Source: Candidatus Dependentiae bacterium
GTDB taxonomy: Bacteria; Babelota; Babeliae; Babelales; RVW-14
NCBI GenBank assembly: GCA_018266175.1
Contig: JAFEAY010000025.1
Coordinates: 1 to 64,000, forward strand
Direction of reading: 5' to 3'
Length of the DNA: 64,000 nt
Shown: piece after piece, positions 8,601-27,418 of the stretch
Position numbering within the stretch: the first letter of the stretch is position 1
How the letters are laid out: the number at the start of each line of letters is the position of its first letter
Position numbers and translations under genes: made by a program
Notes under the pieces: model-generated
What the model was told of the DNA's origin: nothing
Databases searched by the model: none
The model's input: only the letters and a program-made list of their open reading frames with translations

Positions 8601-11241
8601 CGATCAAGATATGATTAATTTCGAGCAACCGCACATTAACAATAATCAAGCGTTTGAAATTGAACCCACCAGATTACCTGAAACAGATAGTGAAAACATT
8701 TGGCTTGATCAGAATACTATCAACAATCAAAGCCCTTTTGTTTCTTTAGTAAACTCTTTATTTAACTCTCCAACTGATGTTTCAAATCAAAACAGCAACC
8801 TTGTAGAAGCTGGTACTGATACTGAGATCATCACCAACGATCATGCAAAAAATAATGCTCGCAGAAAAAATAGAAAATTATTGTACTGTAAAGACCGGTG
8901 CAACAGTTATTGTTATAAAGCTTATAGTCGTACTTCAAACTTATATGATCATATTATAAATATTCATAAGGCTTGTCCTTTAGCAAAAAAATCACATAAA
9001 GAAATATGCAATAAAACAACGCCTTTTAAAAGCCTTAAAGAAATTCACGAACATTTAAAGAAAAAACATCCAAATTGCCGTAAAAATTTCTATTGCGAAG
9101 CTTGTGATTTTTTAACTTTTAATATCTCAAATTTTAAAAATCATAAAAAAACAACGTTCTGCAAAGCGATTAATCCTGTTGCAAGCTCTCTTCATACTTC
9201 CGAGCATTTTGATCAGCAACAAGTACTCTGCTACGATCAAGATATGATTAATTTCGAGCAATCGCACATTAATAATAATCAAGCGGTTGAAATTGAACCT
9301 ACCAGATTACCTGAGACAGATAGTGAAAACGCTATTCTTGATCAGGATACTATCAACAATCAAAGCCCTTTTATTTCTTTAGTAAACTCTTTATTTAACT
9401 CTCCAACTGATGTTTCAAATCAAAACAGCAATTTCGTAGAAGTTAATACTGATACTGATACTCAGGTAATTACAAACAATCATGAACAAAATAATATTCG
9501 CAAGATAAATAAAAAATTATTCTACTGTAAGGACTGGTGCAATAGTAATTGCAATAAAGCTTTTTCCACATGTAATGGATTATATTCTCATATTGTATGC
9601 GAATATCAATATTGTCCTTTGGCAAAAAAATCATGTAATCATAGAGATAAATTTGCAAACCTTAACGAACTCCACAATCACTGGAAGAATCAACATCCGA
9701 ATCACATTAAAAGCTTTTATTGCGAAGCTTGTGATTTTTTAACATTCGTTTCTGCAAATTTTAAAAATCACAAAAATACAAAGTTCTGCAAAGCGATTAA
9801 TCCTATTCCAAGCGTTCCCGAACATTGTGATCAGCAAGAAGTACTCTGCCTGGATCAAGATATGATTAATTTGGAGCACCCACACATTAACAATAATCAA
9901 GCGTTTGAAATTGAACCTACCAGATTACCTGAGAGAGATAGTGAAAACATTTTGCTTAACCAGGATACAATCAACAATCAAAGTTCTTCTGTTTCTTTAG
10001 AAAACTCTTCTGTCAACGATTTAATTGATCTTGCAAATCAAGCCGGCAATCTTGTAGAAGATGATATTGAAATTGAACCTACCAGGTTACCTGAGACAGA
10101 TAGTGAAAACGTTATGCTTGATCAGAATACTATTAACAATCAAAGCTCTTTTGTTTCTTTAGAAAACTCTTCTGTCAACGCTTTAATTGATCTTGCAAAT
10201 CAAGCGAACAATCTTGTAGAAGATGATATTGATGCTGATACTGATACTGAGGTAATTAGAAACGATCATGAACAAAATAATACTCACAGAGAAAATAAAA
10301 AATTATTCTACTGTAAAGACCGGTGCAACAGTAATTGCAATAAAACTTATCATCGTATTTCAAACTTATATGATCATATTGTAAATATTCATAAGGTTTG
10401 TCCTTGGGCAATAAAATCACAGAATGAAATATGTAATAAAACAACGCAATTTGAAAGCCTTAAAAAAATTCATGAACACTTAAATAAAAAACATCCAAAT
10501 TGCAGGAAAAGTTTGTATTGCGAAGCTTGTGATTTTTTAACATTTCTTTCTACAAATTTTAAAAATCACAAAAATACAAAGTTATGCAAAACGAACACTC
10601 GTATTGCAGGTTCTCTTCATACTTCCGAACATTTTGATCAACAACATGGACCCTGGCAAGATATTGAACCTAGGGCATTACCTGAGACAAATAGTGAAAA
10701 CATTTTGCTTGATCAGAATACGATCAACAATCAAAGCTCTTTTGTTTTTTTAGAAAACTCTTCTGTCAGCGCTTTAATTGATCTTGCAAGTCACGTAAAC
10801 AATCTCGAAGATACTGATACTGATACAATTACAAACAATCATGAACAAAATAATACTCACAGGAAAAATAAAAAATTATTGTACTGTAAAGACTTCTGCA
10901 ACAGTAATTGCAATAAAACTTACACCAAATTTCCACAGTTATATGATCATATTGTAAAAGAGCATCAACTTTGTCCTTGGACAAAAAAATCACATAAAGA
11001 AAAATGTAGTAAATCAACGCAATTTAAAAGCCTCAAAAAAATTCACGAACACTTAAATAAAAAACATCCTAATTGCAGAAAAAGTTTCTATTGCGAGGCT
11101 TGTAATTATTTAACATTTAATATCACAAATTTTAGATCCCACAAAAATACAGACATGTGCCTAGCAAAAACGCTTCTTTCAAGGGTTCATCGTTCTTCCG
11201 AATCTTTTGATCAGCAACAAGGACTCCCTGGGAATCAATAA
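5614..11241 (+). CDS. giant secreted zinc-finger/ubiquitin-specific-protease-like protein
   Basis: This 1875-residue protein starts with a signal peptide (about 1-27, ending LLG). Two Cys/His modules occupy about residues 50-260, followed by an acidic/serine-rich linker containing a 39-residue tandem duplication. A USP-type deubiquitinase domain spans about 575-870: Cys box NGTDCFMNASLQ with Cys591, GTHDAQEF near 659, zinc-type Cys pairs CQQTGC and CENCGKKG, and the His box GHYTAQIKDS with His812 and WYHCND with Asn829/Asp830. All catalytic residues are present, so it is expected to cleave ubiquitin or a ubiquitin-like protein. Five further Cys/His blocks fill the C-terminal half. Bacteria lack ubiquitin, so a host substrate is inferred. 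A consensus promoter lies upstream, and the last bases overlap an antisense gene remnant. Confidence 0.85.
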   Translation: MKKLYFIKKVLFLGILVLFVMDHNLLGMKRKQDENDQRRPRKKVLLSQDNIKLYCPILGCPSSAANPKYAGFKSIETFNDHMLVSHLTCPWSTTNECSKKNAHNSLGALYRHIIEDHPKKPFFKCEECLNYLCFSQRPFITHQRKCTKLPSSVKNSDIIFNTGFYCHVQNCIESANRKYALGFAGKSSLDNHLLHTHNLCPWSEMCGEKGHFKKINDLYEHIKSKHSSEAFVTCDTCNFFLSCTKQGYTSHKAACKTIDNINSKIDAPKPLNVIVIDDEPEVTSPKSSAITPNSALGESEPQANSPKSPLNVIVIDAEAEVASPKSSAITPDSTLGEIELQAISPKSPLDTISRENNFSAIMMPSLNGLNLDNNYIVNSINLVVKNINTYLAQSMSELIKNFSSNNLEPLSSNLIGEKRVSSPHPIPTSDKAIDQTLVENNSDIIDATIEEEETIDTIEHELPENSFSPITNNNYDEHISNSFSHILDICDDSYSPFTQSNDNEINLLMFPEVGNKINSTKDMELNSTLSKATDLDAGLADLNDEFLRDIIANLTENEFFNDNNSNLFSPITSSPQKSNYVGIVNENGTDCFMNASLQILAHIPEFTKTLKSSNPFTKTLSEFFNKTNTEQNPIKGAAELRNFIAHNGNGLNNIESGTHDAQEFLCKLINHLNDENPEIQNIFQVQLQSDCHCQQTGCPLQLIDSSWIIPLHLSNQLAPLSTQFLVNNFFKKELINDYQCENCGKKGLYRTIKPQKLPAIITTYFKRFVYVEGVERINTPVNVEEYLFIDNKKYELIGLILHHNTSDGKDGHYTAQIKDSVSKEWYHCNDSIVEKISGNEVIGKSSEVYLCFYRLADEDNEQRNEMTITNFDTNDTNKYVQNKTLLYCKDWCNSFCNKSFSNIKFLYSHIARKHKCCPLAKESCNHKDKFSNPNELHNHWNSQHPNCIESFYCEACDYLIFNSELFKNHKNTRLCKERTLHASILEHFNQQQRLCHDQDMINFEQPHINNNQAFEIEPTRLPETDSENIWLDQNTINNQSPFVSLVNSLFNSPTDVSNQNSNLVEAGTDTEIITNDHAKNNARRKNRKLLYCKDRCNSYCYKAYSRTSNLYDHIINIHKACPLAKKSHKEICNKTTPFKSLKEIHEHLKKKHPNCRKNFYCEACDFLTFNISNFKNHKKTTFCKAINPVASSLHTSEHFDQQQVLCYDQDMINFEQSHINNNQAVEIEPTRLPETDSENAILDQDTINNQSPFISLVNSLFNSPTDVSNQNSNFVEVNTDTDTQVITNNHEQNNIRKINKKLFYCKDWCNSNCNKAFSTCNGLYSHIVCEYQYCPLAKKSCNHRDKFANLNELHNHWKNQHPNHIKSFYCEACDFLTFVSANFKNHKNTKFCKAINPIPSVPEHCDQQEVLCLDQDMINLEHPHINNNQAFEIEPTRLPERDSENILLNQDTINNQSSSVSLENSSVNDLIDLANQAGNLVEDDIEIEPTRLPETDSENVMLDQNTINNQSSFVSLENSSVNALIDLANQANNLVEDDIDADTDTEVIRNDHEQNNTHRENKKLFYCKDRCNSNCNKTYHRISNLYDHIVNIHKVCPWAIKSQNEICNKTTQFESLKKIHEHLNKKHPNCRKSLYCEACDFLTFLSTNFKNHKNTKLCKTNTRIAGSLHTSEHFDQQHGPWQDIEPRALPETNSENILLDQNTINNQSSFVFLENSSVSALIDLASHVNNLEDTDTDTITNNHEQNNTHRKNKKLLYCKDFCNSNCNKTYTKFPQLYDHIVKEHQLCPWTKKSHKEKCSKSTQFKSLKKIHEHLNKKHPNCRKSFYCEACNYLTFNITNFRSHKNTDMCLAKTLLSRVHRSSESFDQQQGLPGNQ
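6421..6654 (+). repeat. two-copy 117-bp tandem repeat inside the USP gene
   Basis: Copies begin CCATTGAATGTG at 6421 and at 6538, and a third start (CCATTGGA) appears at 6655. The unit is exactly 39 codons (LNVIVIDxExEV then SPKSSAITP), so copy changes keep the frame. Confidence 0.85.
8263..11160 (+). repeat. five diverged Cys/His repeat blocks
   Basis: Blocks begin near 8263, 8878, 9517, 10297 and 10870. Each encodes YCKDxCNSxCxK, a CPxxKK segment, HxHPNxxxxFYCEACDxLTF and NFKNHKxTxxC. The spacers (FEIEPTRLPETDSEN, then NQSSFVSLENS) are also repeated, so whole block-plus-spacer units were duplicated. Confidence 0.8.
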
Positions 11242-11403
11242 ATTGAGTAATCCTGAAATCATAATTGCCTCAAGTTCTGGAATAAGAAGCATCATGCTTC
11301 CAATAAGCTTTGGGGCAATGGCATTGACAACTACAAGAAAATATTTAATCGCGAAAAGAATCATCAATAACATAAGAGTTGCCCAACTACCGGATAGCTC
11401 AAC
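11238..11403 (-). pseudogene. remnant of DUF6622-like membrane protein gene
   Basis: On the minus strand this stretch encodes VELSGSWATLMLLMILFAIKY and a following hydrophobic helix. These align residue for residue with VELPGSW, then LLMLLFSIKYFLGVTNALVPEL, of the membrane protein at 1885-2361. Only the last two helices remain, without start or N-terminal half. The remnant touches the stop of the zinc-finger/USP gene, so it marks a recombination border. Confidence 0.7.
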
Positions 11404-11505
11404 ACACTTCAGTAAAATTAATTTTTGACAAATAAATATGCAGCGCATAGTCTAATGGCCATTCTTAAAATTTTTAATGAAAAGCAACTATAGAGGAGAC
11501 TTTGA

Positions 11506-12276
11506 ATGACCATCTTTCACAAACTATTTCTTATTTTTTTCGCACTGATTACGGCTCATTTCAACAACACGCACGCAGCCGTCATTGAGATGACACTTCA
11601 TGATATACAGATTCAGCAGTTTCTTGCTCAAAACGGATTCAATTTTAATCAAGACTACCGTTATCTTGTTTTTAATAGGTACGATAACAGGGAAGGTCGA
11701 ACTGTTTTAATCTTCAAAATAAAAGAGCTCTTTAAAAAACATGATCTCAATTACTCAGTGAACTTCCCTCAGTCTCATGAGGAGCTCAGAGATATCTTAC
11801 ATAACAAATTTGGTATTCCTGAACTTACTAACCATGAGAGTAACGACAAAAACGAAAAATACTTTAATAACCAACTCATCAAAAATACCGCTTACTCAAA
11901 AAGCTTCGGCTGCACTCGGACCAATGCTGGCCTTGACCTGAGTACATTAAATCTCAAGGTTTTCTCCAAGGCAATTGGCAACGCTCTTTGCTCTTACCTT
12001 CTTGAACCAACAAGCGTACTCCACAGCTCTATTCGCTTGTACATCAAAATTTTCATTGATACCAAGCTCAATAACGTAACAGTCTTAGCTGCACCAAAGC
12101 AATCGCCTCAAGGCTTCACCTCACTCTATACAAAAGAAGATATTCAAAAATGGTTTATTGTTAATCCCAAAATTCAAAAGCTTGGGGAAGAAGTTCAAGC
12201 CTGTATTGCTCATGATAATAATCAGATTGGCCTACAATTTACCCCAAATTTCATACGTCCCGCCAGCTCCTCATAA
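11506..12276 (+). CDS. secreted protein of unknown function
   Basis: This 256-residue protein has a signal peptide (MTIFHKLFLIFFALITAHF, cleavage near THAA) and a ribosome site GAGGAGACTTTGA before the ATG. The mature part is mixed alpha/beta in character with no repeats, no Cys/His module and no membrane helix. I recognise no family. It sits between the two giant USP proteins and begins about 100 bases after a membrane-protein remnant. Its leader (CTTAAAATTTTTAATG, then ATAGAGGA) resembles the leader of the zinc-finger gene at 2498, which suggests the two loci share an ancestral upstream region. Export and a role in host interaction are inferred only from the signal peptide and neighbours. 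Confidence 0.6.
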   Translation: MTIFHKLFLIFFALITAHFNNTHAAVIEMTLHDIQIQQFLAQNGFNFNQDYRYLVFNRYDNREGRTVLIFKIKELFKKHDLNYSVNFPQSHEELRDILHNKFGIPELTNHESNDKNEKYFNNQLIKNTAYSKSFGCTRTNAGLDLSTLNLKVFSKAIGNALCSYLLEPTSVLHSSIRLYIKIFIDTKLNNVTVLAAPKQSPQGFTSLYTKEDIQKWFIVNPKIQKLGEEVQACIAHDNNQIGLQFTPNFIRPASSS

Positions 12277-12342
12277 GGAGCTATACACTTCCACCCCTGT
12301 AACATATCCATTTTCTCATATACACTACTCCCCTGACCCCTT

Positions 12343-12373
12343 TTGACTAATATTTTCAGTTTGATAATATAAT
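12343..12373 (+). promoter_or_regulatory. candidate promoter for the 3750-residue protein
   Basis: TTGACT (12343-12348) and TATAAT (12368-12373) are 19 bp apart, 60 bases before the ATG. An overlapping GATAAT at 12363 would give only 14 bp. AGGGGAGG near 12416-12423 is the ribosome site. Confidence 0.4.
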
Positions 12374-12432
12374 ATGAATAGATAAGAACTTTTAACGACC
12401 GGGCACCCGCAGGACAGGGGAGGTTATGAACC

Positions 12433-23685
<11,253 letters not shown>

Positions 23686-23750
23686 CGAACTATGATGAGA
23701 ATTGGTCATGTAATAACCTGAATATAACCACCAAAAATATTAACTTGGAT

Positions 23751-24374
23751 TTACTCTTGAGCAGGCTCGAGCAATGTCTTTATTAATATCTCTGCAAGCC
23801 ACTGTTCGTATTCATCCGATGACCACCCTCGCTGAACCACAAACATGCGATACATATCTCGACCGGTAAAGGCCCAAAGAATGTCACGCGCTTTGGTTGC
23901 GCTCATTCCTTGTGCAAGAATCTTCTCTTTTGCCATCACCTTCACACCCTCTTCTTGCCGCTTATAACGACGCTCTTCACGCTCTTTTTCAAGATCCTTA
24001 AACTCAGGAGCAAGAACCGATGCACCACGAAAAATATCTATCTGCGCTCGCTCAGCATCGTACATTTGTCGTGCAATTTTTGCAGATATTTTAAGCCGCT
24101 CTTCGCCTGATTGTTCTTGCACAAATTTGAGAACAAGAGCTTCACGTTGGTCAGTAGGCAGCGCTTCATCCATAAGAGCTCGTACGATACCTAATTTTGA
24201 TTGAAAAAGTGCGTAAATAGTTGGAGCCGAAACATCAGCTTGCTTGGCCAATTTTTCAATGGTCACACAGTCAAAACCTTCTGCTTGAAAAAGCCTCTTT
24301 GCTGCCTCAAGAATGCGGTTTTTTGTTTGCGCTGCCTGCGCCACTCGCGACTCAGAATTATATGCTCTTTTCAT
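23751..24374 (-). CDS. TetR/AcrR-family transcriptional regulator
   Basis: This 207-residue protein has an N-terminal TetR helix-turn-helix (about residues 18-65: RILEAAKRLFQAEGF, then TIEKLAKQADVSAPTIYALFQSK in pieces) and a helical ligand-binding C-terminal part of ordinary length. It is transcribed away from the SnoaL-like/phosphotransferase pair across a 94-base gap containing a perfect palindrome, so it most likely represses both directions and is released by a small ligand. The ligand is unknown. The gene ends 66 bases from the giant USP gene, convergently. Confidence 0.85.
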   Translation of the reverse strand: MKRAYNSESRVAQAAQTKNRILEAAKRLFQAEGFDCVTIEKLAKQADVSAPTIYALFQSKLGIVRALMDEALPTDQREALVLKFVQEQSGEERLKISAKIARQMYDAERAQIDIFRGASVLAPEFKDLEKEREERRYKRQEEGVKVMAKEKILAQGMSATKARDILWAFTGRDMYRMFVVQRGWSSDEYEQWLAEILIKTLLEPAQE

Positions 24375-24399
24375 GTAAAACCCTCTCCATGCTTACCGT

Positions 24400-24428
24400 T
24401 TGACGAATTAGATATAGTTTACTATATT
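24400..24428 (+). promoter_or_regulatory. promoter with TetR-type operator in its spacer
   Basis: TTGACG (24400-24405) and TATATT (24423-24428) are separated by 17 bp. The perfect palindrome ATATAGT-TT-ACTATAT (24412-24427) fills the spacer and overlaps the -10 box, which is the expected place for the TetR repressor encoded divergently to block the polymerase. Confidence 0.65.
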
Positions 24429-24468
24429 TAATATAGAATATCAAAAAGACCTAAAATTAAAGGAACTT

Positions 24469-24825
24469 ATGAACAAGAATAATATAGAAATAGCCAGAAG
24501 CTACTACACTGCGATAGGAAAAAAGAATATTCAGGAATTCGAACAGTACTTACACCCTGATGTTAAGGTCATCAACCCTCTCATAGAAAGAACCGGTAAA
24601 GAGGTTGTTTTGGAAGCTTTGAAGGGATTCATTGAGGCTTTTAATACGCTCACCATACGTGCTGCATTCGATTCGCCTGATCAAGCAATACTCGTTATTG
24701 ATGTTGATTATCCAGCTCCAATTGGAAACATCCGTACAGCCTCGCTCATAAGTATTCAAGATGCACTTATCGTAAAAATCGAACTTTTTTTTGATGGTCG
24801 CCCTTTTCAAACAAGATTGGTATGA
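24469..24825 (+). CDS. SnoaL-like / NTF2-fold protein
   Basis: This 118-residue protein has the pattern of a SnoaL-like small polyketide-cyclase/ketosteroid-isomerase fold: an N-terminal helix ARSYYTAIGKKNIQEFEQYLHPDVKV, then ALKGFIEAF, and a final sheet with VKIELFFDGRPF. Members bind or isomerise small hydrophobic molecules, and many have no known substrate. AGGAAC precedes the ATG. It is followed after 46 bases by a phosphotransferase gene and is controlled from a promoter with a TetR-type palindrome, so it may take part in a ligand-induced detoxification unit. That is inference from context. Confidence 0.75.
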   Translation: MNKNNIEIARSYYTAIGKKNIQEFEQYLHPDVKVINPLIERTGKEVVLEALKGFIEAFNTLTIRAAFDSPDQAILVIDVDYPAPIGNIRTASLISIQDALIVKIELFFDGRPFQTRLV

Positions 24826-24871
24826 TCTATAAAATTTGATCGATAGGCTTTGATAATATTTGGAGCTTTTT

Positions 24872-25810
24872 ATGAACGCACTCCCTTCATTTACATCGCT
24901 ACAGGATCATATTGCACATTTAGGTGATGTTGATTTCTGGCAACCATACATCAATGAAATTTTGAAACGGCACGGTCTCTTTGCTACTGGGCTAAAACCA
25001 ACAGCCGGCTTTAATCCAACGTACCCAACTTTTTTGTATGGTGATGTGGTCGTAAAATTTTTTGGCTATTCCAAGTCATGGCAACAACGTTACGCGGCTG
25101 AGCAAGCAGCGCTTGCACTTGTGGCAACAGATCGGCGGATTGCGGCACCCTGCTTGCTGGGTTATGGAAATCTCTATGATAATACTCAAGAATCATGGCC
25201 CTATCTGATTATGAGAAGAATGCCTGGAATTGCGGTAAGTCATGTCGAACTGACATATCAAGAAAAGATGAAGCTTGCAGGAGATCTTGGCAAGCAAGTT
25301 TCGTACATCCACGCACTCTCTTGGCAAGCGGGAGTAAGCACCGACACCGATTGGTTAGAGTTAGACATACAAGCGGCAGCAAAGCAGAGCTCGCTACCAC
25401 CTCATCTAGTTGCACAAATTGATGATTACTTAACCAAGCTCAAACCAGAAGCTCCTGTATTCACGCACGGTGATTTATGCGATCAACACATCTTTGTCCA
25501 GAATGGGCAATTGAGTGGTATCATTGATTGGGGTGATGCAATGATTACCGATCGCCATTATGAACTCATTCAAATTTATCGTGGCGTGTTTAACTGCGAT
25601 AAGACATTATTTCAAATATTTTTAGAAGCAAGCAACTGGCCCGTTGGCAAAGACTTTGCTACTCAGGCATTAGGCCAAGCCTTACGTCGTCAGGCAATTG
25701 GCGTTGCTCAACATCATGGCATGGATGTTTTTGAACCTATTGCAAAACTTTTTCCACTCAATGATATTAAAACACTCGATCAGCTTGCTCACGAACTTTT
25801 CTCACTATGA
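24872..25810 (+). CDS. aminoglycoside-phosphotransferase (APH)-family kinase
   Basis: This 312-residue protein belongs to the APH/choline-kinase fold, which transfers the gamma-phosphate of ATP to small molecules. The catalytic loop is THGDLCDQHIFV with Asp201, and the metal-binding motif is IIDWGD (about 218-222). The usual Asn five residues after the catalytic Asp is His206, a change at a metal-ligand position. The ATG at 24872 is chosen because GGAG lies six bases upstream; a TTG four codons earlier is possible. It is in the same unit as the SnoaL-like gene. Substrates may be antibiotics or metabolites, and the sequence does not say which. Confidence 0.8.
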   Translation: MNALPSFTSLQDHIAHLGDVDFWQPYINEILKRHGLFATGLKPTAGFNPTYPTFLYGDVVVKFFGYSKSWQQRYAAEQAALALVATDRRIAAPCLLGYGNLYDNTQESWPYLIMRRMPGIAVSHVELTYQEKMKLAGDLGKQVSYIHALSWQAGVSTDTDWLELDIQAAAKQSSLPPHLVAQIDDYLTKLKPEAPVFTHGDLCDQHIFVQNGQLSGIIDWGDAMITDRHYELIQIYRGVFNCDKTLFQIFLEASNWPVGKDFATQALGQALRRQAIGVAQHHGMDVFEPIAKLFPLNDIKTLDQLAHELFSL

Positions 25811-25832
25811 GGGGTTTATGCACCTTAAAAAA

Positions 25833-27182
25833 CTAAAGAAGTTTTTCAATTGCCTGTGCAATATCTTGGTTTTTACGGCTCATAAACTGAGCAACGGCAT
25901 AGAGAGGATAGGAATGAATATTCTGATAATAGGAGTAATTGTGCGTTGAAAAGCGAATCCCGAACGGGCTTTTCGTATGTGATTCAAGAAAGGCTTGAAG
26001 ACTCTTGAGATGCTTACCCATACCTGACTTAACCTCAATAGGAATAACCGCGCCTTCTATCTGTGTAAGATAATCAATTTCTGCTTGCCCACTCACAGAC
26101 TCCTTATGCCAATAGTAAGCATTATTTTTGTCGTATGGGTTATCATAGACAAGCATCTCTTGCCCAACGAATGCTTCAACCAATGACCCTTTATTAACAA
26201 ATTCCTGGTGAGGCTGCAAAAACCAACCAGCAACATCAAGACCAAGCAACGCCTGAGCAAGCCCTGCATCAAGGAAGATGATTTTATAATCTTGTGGATC
26301 TATTTGGGCACCAAGCGGGATCCCTTGACCTCCTGAATAAAAAACTTTGTGCGCAATACCTGCTGTTACCAAGAGATCGAGCGCAGGCGCAAGCTCGCGT
26401 TTACGATAATCACCTTCAATAAGGCTATATTTAAATTTTCTTCCAAGCTGAAGCGGGATGTGCTCAAATACAAGTTCAACGTATTTAACTTGAAGCTTGC
26501 GCGCATATTTGCCAAAGTCCTGACGATATCCCCGTAAAAGTGTACTATGAATTCTGTTGCATCGAAGAGGGTCTTTTTTATCAACCCAATCTTGCACCAC
26601 ATGGGGCATTCCACCTAGTGCATAATATTCCGCCAAAAGTTCCAAGAGTCTATTATGGATGAATGAGCTCATTTCCTGATTAATATCATGATTAAGTATC
26701 TCTTTGATAATAAGAGTTTCACCCGTCGCTGCAAGATATTCAATAAATGAAAGTGGATGCATGTACAGCGATTCAACCCGTCCAACCGGCATACCAACTT
26801 GTAACAGTGCAAAATCAAGCAATGAGCCTGCTGCAATAACATGAAGCTCTGGGATCATTTCATAAAAATAACGCAAGGCTGTTATGGCCTGAGGTACCGC
26901 CTGAATTTCGTCCAAAAAGAGAAGTGTTTTCCCAGGGGTAATCGGCTTGTGTGCAATAAGCGAAAACTCACGAATGATCCTGTGAGGATCTAGATCTTTA
27001 TCAAAAATTGCTTGTGCCTGTGTTTGTACTTCAAGGTTTATTTCGACGAAATCAGAATATGACTTTCCAAGTTGACGTATCGAATAGGTCTTACCAACTT
27101 GACGGGCACCACGAAGCAAAAGCGGTTTCCGAAGAGAATCACCCTTCCATTGCAACAAAAAATGGTCAATTATACGCTTCAT
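25833..27182 (-). CDS. AAA ATPase with DUF4143 domain
   Basis: This 449-residue protein is of the AAA_14/DUF4143 type. The N-terminal ATPase has Walker A GARQVGKT (25-32) and Walker B LLFLDEIQ with Asp91/Glu92, then the sensor-like AAGSLLDFAL and PLSFIEYL. The C-terminal half is DUF4143 with a restriction-endonuclease-like core, AEIDYL then IPIEVKSG. The family is widespread in bacteria and archaea, is prone to transfer, and has no agreed function. AAGGGA precedes the ATG. Upstream are three direct repeats at 33-bp spacing. It converges on the APH gene 22 bases away. It resembles in layout the unrelated ATPase at 29573. Confidence 0.85.
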   Translation of the reverse strand: MKRIIDHFLLQWKGDSLRKPLLLRGARQVGKTYSIRQLGKSYSDFVEINLEVQTQAQAIFDKDLDPHRIIREFSLIAHKPITPGKTLLFLDEIQAVPQAITALRYFYEMIPELHVIAAGSLLDFALLQVGMPVGRVESLYMHPLSFIEYLAATGETLIIKEILNHDINQEMSSFIHNRLLELLAEYYALGGMPHVVQDWVDKKDPLRCNRIHSTLLRGYRQDFGKYARKLQVKYVELVFEHIPLQLGRKFKYSLIEGDYRKRELAPALDLLVTAGIAHKVFYSGGQGIPLGAQIDPQDYKIIFLDAGLAQALLGLDVAGWFLQPHQEFVNKGSLVEAFVGQEMLVYDNPYDKNNAYYWHKESVSGQAEIDYLTQIEGAVIPIEVKSGMGKHLKSLQAFLESHTKSPFGIRFSTHNYSYYQNIHSYPLYAVAQFMSRKNQDIAQAIEKLL

Positions 27183-27192
27183 TTCGCATCCC

Positions 27193-27267
27193 TTTTGGTT
27201 GAAATTAATATATAAAAGTACGCATTTTTGGTTGAAAACACAAGGAAAAAGAAATTACTTTTGGTTG
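27193..27267. repeat. three TTTTGGTTG repeats at exact 33-bp spacing
   Basis: TTTTGGTTG begins at 27193, 27226 and 27259; the first two copies continue GAAA. They lie directly upstream of the minus-strand ATPase gene, around a TATATT box on the minus strand (27207-27212), so regulator binding on one face of the DNA is plausible. Confidence 0.6.
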
Positions 27268-27339
27268 TTTTCGGTTATTTTTTTGGAAAAAAGACGGCAA
27301 ACCAAACCACCAGCCATTAAAAATATTTTAAAATACCCC

Positions 27340-27370
27340 TTGACCCTTACGTTACGTGATGCCGTATCTT
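27340..27370 (+). promoter_or_regulatory. MerR-type promoter with 19-bp spacer
   Basis: TTGACC (27340-27345) and TATCTT (27365-27370) are 19 bp apart, the stretched spacing typical of MerR-activated promoters. The spacer holds the near-palindrome TTACGTTACGTGA (27347-27359), as expected for a MerR dimer. The downstream MerR gene probably controls itself from here. Confidence 0.65.
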
Positions 27371-27418
27371 GATACTATATCGTCAAGAGAAGCGTCTATC
27401 GAAAATCGAAAGGTTGAG

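Noticed and set aside
9470-11017. Three similar minus-strand frames of 62 codons (9470-9658, 10256-10444, 10829-11017) rich in Tyr and Cys
   Set aside because: They are the antisense reading of the duplicated Cys/His blocks of the USP gene; similarity is inherited from the repeat, and no ribosome sites are present.
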